49,216 nt of DNA from Acanthaster planci (Eukaryota; Echinodermata; Asteroidea; Valvatida; Acanthasteridae), in assembly GCF_001949145.1 (NCBI RefSeq), contig NW_019091456.1, forward strand, positions 558,620-607,835. Direction: 5' to 3'. The position numbers and the translations under genes were made by a program. This document shows, piece by piece, positions 1 to 12,936 of the stretch. The notes under the pieces are model-generated. The model did no database searches and was not told where the DNA came from. It saw nothing but the letters and a program-made list of their open reading frames with translations. Position 1 is the first letter of the stretch. Each line of letters opens with the position of its first letter.

Positions 1-3000
1 ACATGAGTGATTAGACATTGTAACGAAACGTCCACCATGCATGAGATTAGCAGCTTGCTCCAAGCAAGAAACTCACATGGTAACCACTTACACAGACACA
101 TGGAAAAGTGCAGGATCGATGCCTGTCCACGACCTCGAACGATTGAAAAGGCCGTGACAAATAAGATCCGCAAATCCAAAATCATATTTGTATGATGACA
201 TTGTTCTATGGGAAGTCATCATATTTCCTGCTGTTTTAATCTATAAAGCACATTAAAGACTTTGTGCTTTTGCAGACTGAGAATGTAATGCGAAATATTT
301 ACAAAAATCAGTCACAGTAAATAAAAAACAGTGACCGTCATGTTCCTGTACTTCATTATACGGTAGCTTATTATGTAGCACAATGCAGAATGAATTATTT
401 TGCCACAGCCTACTTTGACGTTACCAGTTTCTTCTGAAATAAATAAGACTATGGTTGGTGATATCCAAATAGGTCTCAAGTGAGTCTGCGGCACACATTT
501 TCACTTTGGAGAGAAACTAGCATTGTCTGAATGGTGAGGAACTTCTCCGTGGTGCGCGGAATCCGCACCACGGGACTTCTTTAATGGGAATTAAAATTGT
601 TGAAGAATGATTGGCATTGTAAGACGGGAGACTGAACACGCAGTTGTACAAACACATTGTTGAAGAGTTGGTCTTGCGTTAATGTTTAGAGGACAAAACA
701 ATGGCAGGTGAAAATCAACGCCGAGTGGGGATGGCTTTAAAAAACATTAAGAGGAACCTTCAAAGTTGGGTGGGAGGGCGCTTTTGACAAGCTTTGAAGG
801 CCTGGACATCACTGACGAGGAACATTACAAAAACACGATCTTGCACTGTGAAGTTATTTTTGTTGTAACTTCGAAATCATTAGTGCTTTTCTGTGTCATC
901 GACTCAGCTTATGGAGGGCTCTGGTGTCATTTAAAAGTTCGTTGGGGAAGCGCTCGAGTGTTATTGTTGCCTCGCCGTTGTGTCTGTAACAGGATTCCGT
1001 CCTTATTTGCGCTGAAAGTTACACCGGTCAGCAAGAAGTAATGAAGTTGTTGGTACGGATGGGACCGTGAGCCGTCACTCCGTGTAAACCATCCGGCCGG
1101 CGGGCATAGCCTCCCGCTTTCTCCGGGCCAATGACCCTCGGCAGCCCCGCCGTTCCGAGACACCTTGTCCGCTTAAAGAAAAAAAAAAGGAATGCATTCA
1201 TAACGAAGGGCTGGGGGACAGCTCGAGCCATCTAGTGTTGTGACGCACGAGCGTTGTCGGTACAGCATCGGAGGGCGTGCATAATATCGACGCCGGACGC
1301 GAACCCAGCAAAAGTTCCGAGGTTCGGGATGGAAAGAGAGGGGAATCCATACTACACAGAGAGACAACCTCCCGACAAAACACTGAAGGGTTGAGATTTA
1401 CAGGGATAGCCAAACATTACGCTTAGCTTATTTGGTATGTTTTTGGGTCCCCTCTGGTCGATACTGCCTATCAGTTGGGTGAAAGTGGTTCCAACTGTTT
1501 CCTCTTAGGGCTGATGTCCGCTGGCTGACATCTGAATCTTTCATGGCCTTGTGATACTTATGGGATATCGATGGGCTTTCCTAGCTCGCCCGCTACACGG
1601 AGCAAGTAGTGCTTGACCCATGGGACTTTCTCAAGACGTCCGAATAGTGGTTACCCCATCTCATCACAGAGTTCCCCTTTTTCGATTGATGGGATGTTTT
1701 AGGGTATCTTGCACAGGCCTTTTACGTTTCTATTCTTAGAACATGACGTCATGCAAGGAGTTCCAAGATATGTACCTATTACTGAAGTGAATGAACACCA
1801 GTAGGATAAGTCGCATATGCTAATTTGCTTGAAACAAACTGACCAGTTATTTCTCAGCAAGGCTGATATTGTTGCCAAAATATCAACTGCCTTCGCGCTA
1901 TTAGCACATTCCTCGAACACTGGTAAAATACTACCCGAGTTTAGCAACAACTGAGACTCTTTCACACAAATTCACCGTTAGATTTATCCAAGATGCATCA
2001 ACCAGCTCGCTTTGCAGTACAAAGTTTCCATGTTTTCAACGATTGCTAATTCAATCAAGCAAGGTGTGTCATGTGGAGATTCTGACAACAAGGCTCAGTT
2101 TTGCCGTTTTGTTACCTTGACTCTACTGTATAACGCTTGTGACTGACGTTCACGCAACGTTTATGACTATATAGCATTCGCGCATCCATTTCTGTCTGAA
2201 ATGCAACAGCAGCCTATTTGCCCATTCTGCCCATTTTACTGCCCGGTTTCATTTTCAGCGCAATGCCACGATTAACATCTAACACGACTACGATGCTTTA
2301 AAGACCATGTATTCCAATGGCAGTGTCTTCCACTGTGCCAACAGTTCATTGGGAAAGTATGAGAATCTTCTTGCAGGATTTGGTACGCGTTTATTGCAAC
2401 CATCCACACAGATCGCTAACGGCATATTCAGGCCCGAGTTTGACAGCGCTTGGTGGATATAATTGGCAAAAGCCTAGGCCCAACTGAAGCAGAAAACGGT
2501 CGCTGGTTTTAAGCTTGCATCCAAAGGTAGATCTACTGTGACATTTGCAAACGTGGGTCGAGATTTATATGGTCTTTTTGCACGGTTTGGGGTTGAAAAA
2601 GAAGCTGCTCTGGCACACAGGCGACTTGAATGGCAATTTAAACTGATAAAACGCCGGTTCATAGTTGGCGCGAACTGGTATTTGTGACGTCAGATCAAAT
2701 ACTCACATACTCAAATACATTTCAACATTTCAAATTTTTCGTGACGTCGATTTCGCTTCGCTTTCGCATTCGAGTGTAGTGTGAATCGGCTTTACATGCA
2801 CAGTCTGTACTGTGAAGCGTCATTTTAAAAGTCAAACTAACTCCGACCACAACTACGACTACAGCCGGAAATAACAGGTTCGCCTATGAAAGCCGGGATC
2901 TAGCGGCTTCAACATTTTCACGTTGAGCGTGGGTGTTATGAAGCCGTAACCAAACACTCTAGACATGGTATCGGCGTTTGCTGTACCCATTTTGCTGATA

Positions 3001-4425
3001 ACAATGTGGCTACAACATGTAGTAATATCGAGACCCATACCTGCATATTACATGCACATATTGGGCAACCGCAAGTTCTTGTATGTCTTCATAGATGGGA
3101 GAACCCTTCATGACGTCATCCTTTTTGGCCATCGCGTCAACCACTTTGTGGCCTCCACTTTGGCCTGAACTGTAGTTTTTTTTTTACTTTTTCTCCAACA
3201 GTTACTACTATTTCGAGATGTAGGTGTATGGTGCATCTTTGTTTCTTAGAAAGCAGCAGGGAAAAAAATTCTGGGTGGGGCTCCAGCCCCCTCCCCGGGG
3301 GGTGTGCCACGATGGGGTGTCATTTCTCGTTAGAATCGGCCAGTTGTGGGCAATGGTCTCACGGTCATGACAGCCAGGACGGGACGGTTCTTCACTGTCT
3401 CTCCACCCGTCTTGTTGCCTATCAATTGCCGCTGTTTTCGGCCTTGACGAGTCGCCCCGGGGGAGCCAGACAATTCAGTGTCAAGATTAAAGCTGTGACA
3501 GTTGCACACTTTCTACAAGATAGAAGCAATTCTGTCTCGAGTCATGCACGGCTCGTTTTAAAGATGAGTGTCAATCGTCATGCGTTTCAGTCCAGAAAAC
3601 CTTGCTTTCACAACCTTAGCACGAAATCTTATCCCACAATCACATTATTTAAGCTGAATGTATCTCCACACTGCTCAGTAGATCGTCACAGGCATCTTTC
3701 ACTGTCAGCCGTATTCATGTTCGTTCAGTGAGCGCAGAAATAAATCGTAGGAACACAGAACATGGCAGAATATTTGGTATAGTATTTGCAGTAAGTAGCT
3801 ATACAGAGCTTAGATTGTTCCCCCCGGGCCCGTTTTACGCGAAAATTGACAACCGTTCCCCAATGCGCAGTGAAGATTTACCCAGCATTAAGCCAATGTA
3901 TCCATTGCCTACACGTTTTAGGGAAGGTTTTTCCCAAAACGTTGACTGGTCAAAAGCCTTTGCAATAGAGGTAAATTCACTCATTTTCCGTAAAAAGTCC
4001 TTTTTTAAAGTTTCAGTGTACTATTTACCAGGACCGGATTATCATAATGGAACAACAGGCGCTGTGCTTTGGGCATTTGGGGTCTGCGAAAAAAAATAGG
4101 CCTTCGAAAAATACATTTACTATAGGTTTTTGTTATGGTTTGTTTTGTTGTTTTCTTACGCTTCGGCACCTCTCTTTGACTTTGTGATTTTAGGGTCGAC
4201 TGCGCGTTAGCTAATACAGCACAACTTAGCATCAGGATGAAAAAAAATACTATTGCTCTCGCGATTTCCCGCGGCTGTTAAACGCGGTGCCTTGGGCAAA
4301 GGTTGACCTAGACATTGTGTCCAGAGCTATATGACTAATCCGGACCTTAAATTTGTCCTTCTTTCTTTATTTAGTTTAGTCTTGTAAGTTTTTCAACTGC
4401 ATTTGATGTTTCTTTCTTTCCAAGA
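1..4425. other. Gene-free, AT-rich stretch
   Basis: No recognisable exon, RNA gene or transposon apart from the hairpin at 547-573. The longest open frame (3228-3731, +, 167 codons) has unremarkable composition, no domain, and sits in a region with G/C homopolymer runs. Confidence 0.6.
547..573. other. Perfect 10-bp hairpin
   Basis: CCGTGGTGCG (547-556) and CGCACCACGG (564-573) are exact reverse complements around a 7-nt loop. The GC-rich stem is in AT-rich surroundings. No known function. Confidence 0.5.
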
Positions 4426-4682
4426 TGGGGGAGTTAGATTGGTGTAGTCGTTCTTTCCTCGCCTTCCACCTCTGCGGCCCAGGTTCGAATCCCGGCGCGG
4501 TCCACACATGGATTGGGTTTTCAGTCCCTACCTAATTCCATGGGTTTTACCCAGAATGTTCCTCTGGGGTTTTCCGCCCACCTCTACAAATGTAACTGCT
4601 TCTCAATGTCTCCTCGCTACAGGCTTGTGAGCTGTAGTGCCTTGGGCGCTTTTGAGGATTACCAGAAATAGCAATGAAATGA
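4426..4682 (+). mobile_element. tRNA-derived SINE, copy 1
   Basis: Has RNA polymerase III-type internal promoter boxes: A-box-like TTAGATTGGTGTAG (4433-4446) and B box GGTTCGAATCC (4482-4492). The body follows (TGGATTGGGTTTTCAGTCCC ... GGGCGCTTTTGAGGATTACC) and ends in a short simple tail (GAAATGAA). It is highly similar to the copy at 21104. Confidence 0.75.
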
Positions 4683-5959
4683 ACGATTTTGAATGAGAAA
4701 TTCTGGTCTATTTTGGACACATGTTTTGAGACAAACGTGTGGCTCATACAATGTCCTGCAATGGCACTGGGAAGGAGAGCGCACGGGACGACAACCAGGT
4801 GACCTTCCAACCAGGATATTGCCTGAGTGCCTAGGCAGGGTGCGTTTCAACCGTGTATCCAACTTGAGCAGAAGCGACCCCTCATTTTTAGAAAAGAACC
4901 ACGTTGGTCGGGAGTGGTCATTTTGTTGGTAGCGATGCGACCGGTATAACGCGTGCATTTCGTACTCTTCCGTGAACCAGCGAAGTGCAGTTCCTACTAC
5001 AGGAGCCCGTGCACGCGTGTTACGAGGGAAACTGCACTCTTGGTCCAGCTCAGGGTTCATACGGAGTAGTAAGGTTGGCCTTGATCAGGAAGAGGTAGTG
5101 ACATCACATCACCTAGAAGACATTAATAGCTGGCCCACGTTTGGGAGGTTAAAGTCCAAAGTTACGTCTTCAGCTGCTTCGTGCCTACGTTTTTCGAGGT
5201 GTCAAACACCAAACTGTGGCCTTGGATCATTCGCTACTTATAACAGCGTACCCCTACATGTTTAGGTACACATTACCCAGTGCATCATGAACCGCAGATT
5301 ATGTGTATTATGTGTGGACGAATTCAAAATTAATTCTTTAACAATGTCCAGCAATGGTTCTATTTTAAGAATTTCCAAGAACTTTTACCACATTTTCAGG
5401 CGAATCAAATGGAACGTGTCTTTAGAGAGTCTAAATGTTTGGTTTTTAATCCAAACCTTATAGTAAACGCCAAGTTTTGAAATAGAAGTTATTATTTATC
5501 GCTGTTAATAAAAGGGATTATATTTGAATTGAATTCACATTTAAGTTAAGAAATTTTAAACAGAGTAACCAATACATGCAAGTTGAAATAAAGGATACAA
5601 AGTTTGACTAAAGGGATTAATCATTAGGAATGAAACTAAAAGGTGAAAATACGTATTTCCCCCTTCTCTGAAAACGAAGTTTGGAGGCATTTTGGGGGGT
5701 TAGAGTCATCTGTTGTGAAAGGGAAAAGATCAGTCAAAGAAACATTCTACAGAAATCGAACTGAAAATTGTGTTCCCAGTTCAGGAAAAATGAGTGTTGT
5801 CATGGAGTTTTCTTAACTGGACGAAAACAAAGGAATGTCCACACGATATAGGTATTCAATGCAAGTGTGATGTGGTTGTGGGTGTGCGAGTGGAGGGTGA
5901 TGATGGTGAAGTAGAAATTGGACAGAGACGTCTTTTTCACAAGGCAGTTTTGCCCGTTC

Positions 5960-6165
5960 TTGTGGTCCAGTCTATTGTAGTCCAGACCACCACAAGACTA
6001 GTCGCAAGTAAGAGGATAAATACTTACAAGGAATGCTTTTGCTGCAGCTCGTTTTGATCAGTTTCTGGCTCGAATGCAGACTAGTAGTCTTGTGTTGCAT
6101 GGTCCTGAGATTGTTTTTGGGGGAGGGGGTATTTGATGGTCTCCGGGGTCTCGACTACAACACTT
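5960..6165 (-). mobile_element. hAT-type MITE, copy 1 (degenerate, opposite orientation)
   Basis: Related to the elements at 28083 and 37207. On the minus strand it has TGTTGTAGTCGAGACC near 6165, the core GCAGCAAAAGCATTCC near 6040, and GACTAGTCTTGTGGTGG followed by GGTCTGGACTACAAT near 5970. It has only one copy of the CTTGTGGTGG-type unit, so no expanded minisatellite. Ends and target duplication are not clear. Confidence 0.6.
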
Positions 6166-6229
6166 GCCGGTCCATTTGTCCATGTCATTTTAATTTTGAA
6201 ACTGTGCAGATCCGTTTCTTAAATTAGCC

Positions 6230-8650
6230 TGGCCTTCCTAGGTATGCTTGGTTAATTATATCTAATTCCACTTTATTATGATGAGTGTTGGCTGCGGCAC
6301 CGCCATTGGGTAAGGGGGAGTAGGGTTGTCTAGCAAACTGCATACTTCCTCGGCAGCCGCTGGAGTTGTCAGCAGCTGCTAAATTGCCGCTAAACTCCAA
6401 GAGGCGAACGTGATTTTTTACCAATCTGAGCCGAGCAAGGAAGCCTGCCCGTCCCCCCATCAAACCCTCCTCAATGTAAACCAACTCCGGATGCCCAAAC
6501 CTCGTCCTCACCGCGGAAAAATAATAGCGATTAAGGTCAATTTACCGTTGGAGATAGCACCCTGTCCACAGTCCATTACACCCGATGGTAGGGACGTGCG
6601 CCCGGCGCGGAGCGGAACTGCCCCTACGTGGTGCCGCTGTTAATCTGCCTCGGAGTCGCTTCCAAACTCCGTTTTTTTACTCGCCTTCGGCGCTAATCCA
6701 TCCAAGTTCTTGAGAAGGGTTCCGCCGATCGATGGTGACCATTTGCGGTGCACAGTGTCGCATCTGACGCTACTCTACTCCCCTTCCATCACGTCTCTAC
6801 ATTTCCTTTTGAATTCTTTTTTTTCCCATCTGACTTACCTGCATGCTTGTCTGCTTAGTTGCTGTTTACTGTCCCCGTAAGTCCCACTAATTAATTTAAA
6901 ACCGTGTCAAAAAAGAGCAAGTTTCATTAGTCTTCTTGATTGATAATAGAAACAAGACAACTGTAGATACATTGGTGATCCGTATGTCCTTGTTTGACAA
7001 TAGTCAGCACCCTTTGCTCAGTGTTACTCGGGTTGGACTCGAACCAACGACTTCCTGCTTATTATATAGTCTTAACCACCCGACCACCGAGCTTGCCGGT
7101 TAACCGGTCAGAGAAAGATGTAGCAGCAGGTACCGCGAACTATTTCCAGAGATGTAGTTGTGTAAAAAAATGTCATTCTTCAGCTATACCTTTACATCAT
7201 TTTGGACTGACGAATTGAGAAAAGTCCGAGTAGGTCATTACAAACAATGTTGAGAGTGTATACCTTACTCATCCTATCTCTGTCTTTTCACTGTTTATGC
7301 TGAGCCATTTTTATCGAGGTTTTCCGTTGGCTGAAACCCCTTTCGATTTTCCAGGAGATAAATATTATAAAACCACTTCAAATATCCCACCTTTCTTTCA
7401 CTTAGCGGTAGGTATCTAGACACCGGCGTTTGTCAGACAATGCAACCCCATCAGGGCGGATCGAAGCGCCGTCAATAAAGTTTGGGGCCTGGCTGCGCAC
7501 AGTGCCGCGATGGACGCACAGGTCCCGGAAGGAAAGGCTAATTGAAAGAGAATCATACAGCAGCCGGGCACCGGCATTGATCATCACCCGCGAGTTTGTT
7601 TGCCTTCGAAATCTGTCTTTTAAACCTCTTCAGACCCGCGCCCGGGATACCTAATCTCCAGCAAGAGGAGACGGTGGCGCGATCTTCAGCCGGCCCCGCG
7701 CGCGGGGAATGTTTAATGCGCGGCCGTCGCGAAGAGGCGCTCCTCGGACACTCGGCACTGGCTCAGGTGTCGAAAGACGATCACCCGGGCGGTGGCGTCT
7801 CGCCAAGGGAAGATGCTTTTAGCTGGGGAAACTTGTTTTCTCAAGAAAGAAACAATGATGACAAGTGGGCAATGAGAGATGAAGATGTGATTTCTTCTCG
7901 CGCCCGGCGATGGGCCCGTCTTAGAGCGGCGGGCTGGTGAATGACAGGCCGAGTGGCCATCTTCAGGCCAGATACATAGTTTCAGCGCAGTGATTGACAC
8001 GTGAAGTGCCAGACAACTTCCCAATGAATTCATTTAGTGGAAGTGAAACATCTCCTTCAACAACAAGCAAAATAGTCGAGGAATCGGCAGGGACATAAGA
8101 CTAGAACCTAACTCCACAGAGAAAACAAGCATGCAGTGTCTCATTATTAATATACAATAAAGACAAACTTAATGCAAACAATAATTTTCTTTTTTGTTTT
8201 TTTTCTAAATGTTATCACAAATCATAACAAATCTGTACCTCATGTAGAATCACAAAGCTCTGAACGCAACACTGCAAAAACGGTCCAAAAATTGGCCAAG
8301 CACACTTTGCTGTGCATGTATGAGTCTTGAAGAATATGCCCAAGACTTTACACTAGGTCAGATCAACCGGTGCAATTTGACCTCAAAAACCTGGGGAGAT
8401 TTTACAGGAATTTACAGACTTACTAGGCACATTGCGTTGGATTTGTCAAGGCATAACGAGCCTGGAGAAAGAAAACAGATCATTACAATTTCACATTGAA
8501 AATATTACGATATGATAACCATGATAATACGAAAAAAACAAAAACAAAACTTGACCTCGACGTCTGACCAATCGATTATTCACAAAAGTAAAAGCGATCG
8601 CTGGGTTATATTGCCAGACTAGTCTGTTCTCATCCCCAAGACGGCCACAT
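6230..8650. other. Gene-free stretch with a GC-rich block at about 7430-7960
   Basis: No recognisable gene. The GC-rich block includes CGTCAATAAAGTTTGG (Hox/Cdx-like ATAAA core) and GCGCCCGGGATACC. A CCAATCGATTA motif lies at 8568-8578. The tRNA-like sequence at 7023-7104 is the only structured feature. Confidence 0.5.
7023..7104 (-). other. tRNA-like sequence (tRNA pseudogene or SINE head)
   Basis: Minus strand: AGCTCGG, then TGGTCGGGTGGTTAAGAC (D-arm/A-box-like), then GTTGGTTCGAGTCCAAC, a perfect 5-bp T stem with a 7-nt loop, then CCGAGTA closing an imperfect acceptor stem. The anticodon stem does not form, and the gap between arms is about 2-3 nt short. It is therefore unlikely to be a functional tRNA. 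Confidence 0.4.
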
Positions 8651-8743
8651 CAGCGGCGTAGCTAGGCTCTTCTAAGGTGGGGGAAGGGGCAAGAGTTCCC
8701 ACGGGATAGTTTGCCTTTTACTTCCCCCCCGGCTACGCGACTG
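8651..8743. mobile_element. Very short TIR element (CAGCGGCGTAGC ends)
   Basis: A 93-bp stretch with ends CAGCGGCGTAGCTAGG and, reversed, CAGTCGCGTAGCCGGG, surrounding G/C homopolymer runs. Similar end sequences are common in short dispersed repeats of marine invertebrates (memory, not checked). The superfamily is not assigned. Confidence 0.4.
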
Positions 8744-9813
8744 GATCACATACAAAGAACGGTGATTTAGCGATAACGTGTAACGCTCTCGTTCCTTCTC
8801 TATAGAGTGTTGTGCAGTGTGGTGTAACTGGGTGCACGTGGGCACGCCCCCCCCAGCGGAGGTCCACTCTGTGTGCCCCCCCCCCATTTGAATGCGCAAT
8901 CAGTAGTTCATTGATTTCCGGTGCCCCTGAAAAAAATGCGTGCACCAGAGGAACCCCCTACCCCTAGAAATCTCACCCTTGTTATGCTGCTATTGCCGTA
9001 AATACCATCTATAGATAAACTTTCATTGGTAGGCAGTTTTATATAACAGAATACCAAACACCTTCAACCGGATTTGGTCTAGCGGTTTACTAAGGACCGT
9101 TTTCTTTGAAGGACGTTCAATACAAGCACGATAAACTCTAGGAAAACAAGTCACTTTAAGTAAATTTCGACTTAGCAACAGTATGAAAGTGGGCATAGAT
9201 TGCCAGCGAGTATTTGTGGATTTGTCGGACTTAGTCCAAAATGTAGACGTTCTCTGTTAAGTTGATGGCCAAGGGTCTAAACAACAACCATGGACATCAC
9301 AGTAAGACCGGGGCCAGTCTCTTGTCCATGTTAACTGCAGACTGTTACACGAGCACGTGAGCGCAGAACCTGCCGCCGTGGTTCGCAATATTTATGCCGA
9401 GGTGAGTGCTGTGAAATTGCGCCCTGACGGAAAAGGCTGTCCAAAAAGCCAGAATAAGCCGATCTGTCACCACTGTAAAAGTGGAAATGGGAAACTGCGC
9501 CCAACTTGAACCAGTTTGAAAGCAGGGACCAACGAGAAGAATTCTAACGACTCGTTGGCACTTTCCACGATGCGATAAGAATTCAGCTTTTAATACATTC
9601 ATTTCGTAATGTGTTACAAAAGACGTTCCAAATATCTGATTTCATGTTGTTAGTGTCTTCATGGTCTTATTTTGTAAATTGTATCTACAGGACAAATTTC
9701 TCTTTTTCTAACGGCAATGTAAAACCCCGACTACCCGTCTGTTTCCCCTGATCGGCTTGATGTAGTCAAATAAACTACTGAGTTCAGTGCTGCTGTCTGT
9801 GAGGCTGCCCTGA

Positions 9814-9982
9814 GGGTCTGTTTGTTGCAACGGATCTGGATCTCGACCAGTGATCCTGAACGCTGGTTCGCTCCATCCATTAGGCGGGCTCTGGTGTCAG
9901 TGAACCAACGACGGATCACTGATCGCGATCCGGATCCGCGTGTAACAACAGGCCCTCGGATCCGCTTAAAACAAACAGGCCC
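9814..9982. mobile_element. Foldback repeat with GATC-rich arms
   Basis: The left arm starts GGGTCTGTTTGTTGCAACGG; read in reverse, the right side gives GGGCCTGTTTGTTTTAAGCG and a second, inner copy GGGCCTGTTGTTACACGCGG. Arms share GGATC(T/C)GGATC and CAGTGATCC. The duplicated right end suggests an internal duplication. No target duplication is clear. Confidence 0.5.
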
Positions 9983-10343
9983 CCCAAAGATATTGTTTTG
10001 AAACATCTCAGGAGGAAACGCCTGTTAAATTTGATTGTGCAGGCCCTGCGCGATGGGTAGGTCAAAGTGGTTCGAACGCAAGATCTCGTGTGAGCGTCTA
10101 ACAGTGTAGCGTTCGAGTCCAGCATGTGGGGTTCCAATACCTGCTATTTGAGCAAGACGGTCTTTTGCAAGCTTTGACCCTCCTCATTCGGGCGTGAACA
10201 GGTGTCTGTGAGATCCTCACTTTCACGAGCGCTCACAAAGACTTGTCTTTTTTCCACACTTGCTCCCATCGTCGGAGGAAAGGAAGAATGGATTTTCTCT
10301 GCTAGACATTTTATCATCATTTCGATTCTTTTTAAGAGAATCA

Positions 10344-10555
10344 GGGAGTCAGGTTGGTGTAGCAACCACCAGGGTTCGAAGCCCCACCCAGGTCAGCATG
10401 TGGATTGGGTTTTCAGTACCTGCCTGATTTTTGTGGGTTTTCCCTTCAAGTTCTCCCATCTCTGACACTGCATGTCTTCATTGTCTCCTTAATTGTCACT
10501 TCGTCCTGAAAGTGACGCTAAATGGGTTGTTGGATGCGCACAAGTAAATAAAAAG
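10344..10555 (+). mobile_element. tRNA-derived SINE, copy 2 (diverged)
   Basis: Same family as 4426 and 21104. A-box-like CAGGTTGGTGTAG, B box GGTTCGAAGCC (10373-10383), then GTGGATTGGGTTTTCAGTAC and GTGGGTTTTCCC. About 25 bp between the boxes are missing compared with the other copies. The 3' end (AAGTAAATAAAAAGG) differs. Confidence 0.65.
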
Positions 10556-11489
10556 GGAACACAGCCCAGCGTATATGTTTTGCGCTCTCAGAATGAAGGT
10601 GCTTAAATTACCAGTAGTTTTTTACCGCCCAAATGACGGGGAACTGAGATCATTCATAAAAGCGTTTAATGGACACTGGAAAGAGGGCAGAAAGATGTGT
10701 TGCCTATAAGGCACCGCTTTTAGCGAACGCCATGTTTTCTTATTTTTGCTCGGTAGCTTCATTGCTTGTATGACTTGGTTTCTGTCATTCTCTCTCGATC
10801 TCCTTTTCTAAAAAATAATGATTAAAAAAACCAACAGCGATCGGTAGGTTCCACTGTCTCTGTCCACTTTTTTATAAATCATCGCACGTCTGATGCTCCA
10901 GTCATTCTGGGACACCAACTAGTCGCTGCATTTTTATCAATTTTCGGGCGGTTAAAAAAAGCGAAGTCAATCTCTGGCCTAGCAAGCATGACCTCAAAAG
11001 TCTCCCCTCCCCCCACTATCGGCCCAGCGAAGAGTAGAATTACGACGAACGCGAGGTGGTCCCATCGATTGGGAGCGGGCCAGACCGGGTGCCGTGCCCG
11101 GGGAGAAACCCGATCCAGCCCCCCATACGCGGCCCTAATGCATCCCGCTGCCAGCTTCAGGAAACACCGTTTGCCGTGCATCGTGATTTGCTTTATTGTG
11201 ATCCAAAAAAGGGGCAAGGGAGGGGGAAACGGGTGTTTATCATGAAGACAGAGACAGGAGATCATCCCTGTACTTGCTCTTATGCGGGTTGGTTGGTGTC
11301 ACCTGCCGGCTAACAATAGCCCGCGGAGAGAGGCTAATGGGGTGGTAGACCCGGAGGAAATTGGGGTTACTGTGTCACTATGGCACCAGCAAACAAGAGG
11401 ATGAAGAAAGACACATAGAGGTCAGTTTTAATCTTTTGATACAGTGCTATCTCCTGAAACATTGATGTTGAAAACCCCGACACATTTGT

Positions 11490-11750
11490 GAAACTATGGA
11501 GACAGCCGTACAGCCACAGCCTACTAGACACATTCATAACTACAGCTGGCGGGCACATCCACCCCACAAGTCACACAGTCTCTGTCGTAACCGTAACTAC
11601 AATTAAAGCCATAGTCGAGTCGCGATCTAAGATTATACTCCTACAGCGGCTAACACAGCCACGCACAGTTCTAGCCTTATGAGCCGTAGGCCTACTCAGG
11701 CCACAACCATAGTCACAGCCATAGCCACTGTATACAGATAACTATAACCA
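11490..11750. repeat. Degenerate hexamer repeat (CATAGCC / ACAGCC)
   Basis: Loose repetition of ACAGCCGTACAGCCACAGCC at the start and CATAGTCACAGCCATAGCCA at the end, with ACTACAATTAAAGCCATAG between. No gene is seen. Confidence 0.45.
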
Positions 11751-12737
11751 TATAAAAACCTGGCAATGAGGACACATAATGATACAGAGGTATCATTGAT
11801 ACAAAGTACAAAGGATACAAAAGATACAAAGCCTGAAAGTAAAAGGTCACGCAGCGAGCTTCCGGAACCCTTGCGCGGTCCTCCTAGGGGCATTTTACGT
11901 TGGGCCGTCCTATCACGTTCGATAATTTTTGGAAGAATTATTCTAACTGAAACCACCCCACAAAACCCTCAGGTTGGAATTTTACCTTTGTTTTCCTCAA
12001 GTAATATTTAGGAAAATTACACTGACATAAATAAATAACGACCTTTCAATTCCGGCGATATCGTACCTAGGTCTCCGTGTTCATGCACGTTTGTTTTCAC
12101 TGCCCGTGCTTACGTGAAAACGAGATTGTACAACGTTGCAAAGATTTACCTATTTGCAGTCGATGGGTTCCAGATTCCGTTGAGTTGACGTCACACAGTT
12201 GTTGTCAACAAAGGTTAGATAAAAGATTAGAATATTTCGTAATTGAAGTAGAATATTGCTTAAGTTTACTACTTATAAATTACAAGATTGTCTAAATATT
12301 TTGATCTGTTTTTATTTCGGTTTTTACCGACGGACCAGCGTAAAATTTCAAACTGTAAATATTCATTTGTGTACGAGACTGCCGCATTGCAATGTTCGTC
12401 ATGTATTTTAGATTTTCAGAAGTGATGGGTCATTTTTTGGGAGGATATTTCTCTTTTAGGTCAGGTGATTTTTCTGTTACTATAAATTGATATACTAGCA
12501 AATATCTTCCAAAGCCCCTTTTCCGAGTTGGAATTTTTAAGAAATAACTGAACGAAAAAACATTACAAATTTTAAAATCTTTGCACGTTATTTTTCCTAT
12601 CCAAGGGTTCCGGAAGCGCGCCACCAGGGGTCAATTTGCAGGCTCTATTATACTTAGCTCTATTAGGGACGTGGTGAAAACTTTCTTTCCTCTTTAAGCG
12701 AACTCGCATGACGTGTCAATTTTAACTCGTCCCTATG

Positions 12738-12936
12738 AGAAGTCGTAAACCGGTACATATGGAATAAGTCGTCCGTGCGGGAGATATAAGTCGTACGTAC
12801 GAACGTACGTACAACATAGGTCGTCCATACAAGATATAAGTCGTTCGCACCAGTAGTGATTCTTCAGGCGTAAGTGCAAGGCATAAGCCGTAGAACGCAT
12901 AAGTCGACCTTACGTGATACAAGTCGCACATACGAG
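12738..12936. repeat. Degenerate minisatellite, ATAAGTCGTNCGTAC unit
   Basis: About eight copies of a 20-24-bp unit, including ATAAGTCGTCCGTGC, ATAAGTCGTACGTAC, ATAGGTCGTCCATAC and ATAAGTCGTTCGCAC, plus a local ACGTAC run. The minus-strand frame gives a repetitive peptide only because the DNA repeats. Confidence 0.65.

Noticed and set aside
3228-3731. 167-codon open frame on + strand
   Set aside because: No start context, domain, splice partner or protein-like composition. It includes G/C homopolymer runs and is compatible with a chance frame.
7023-7104. Functional tRNA gene on minus strand
   Set aside because: The T arm is perfect but the anticodon stem does not pair and the central region is too short; kept only as a tRNA-like sequence.
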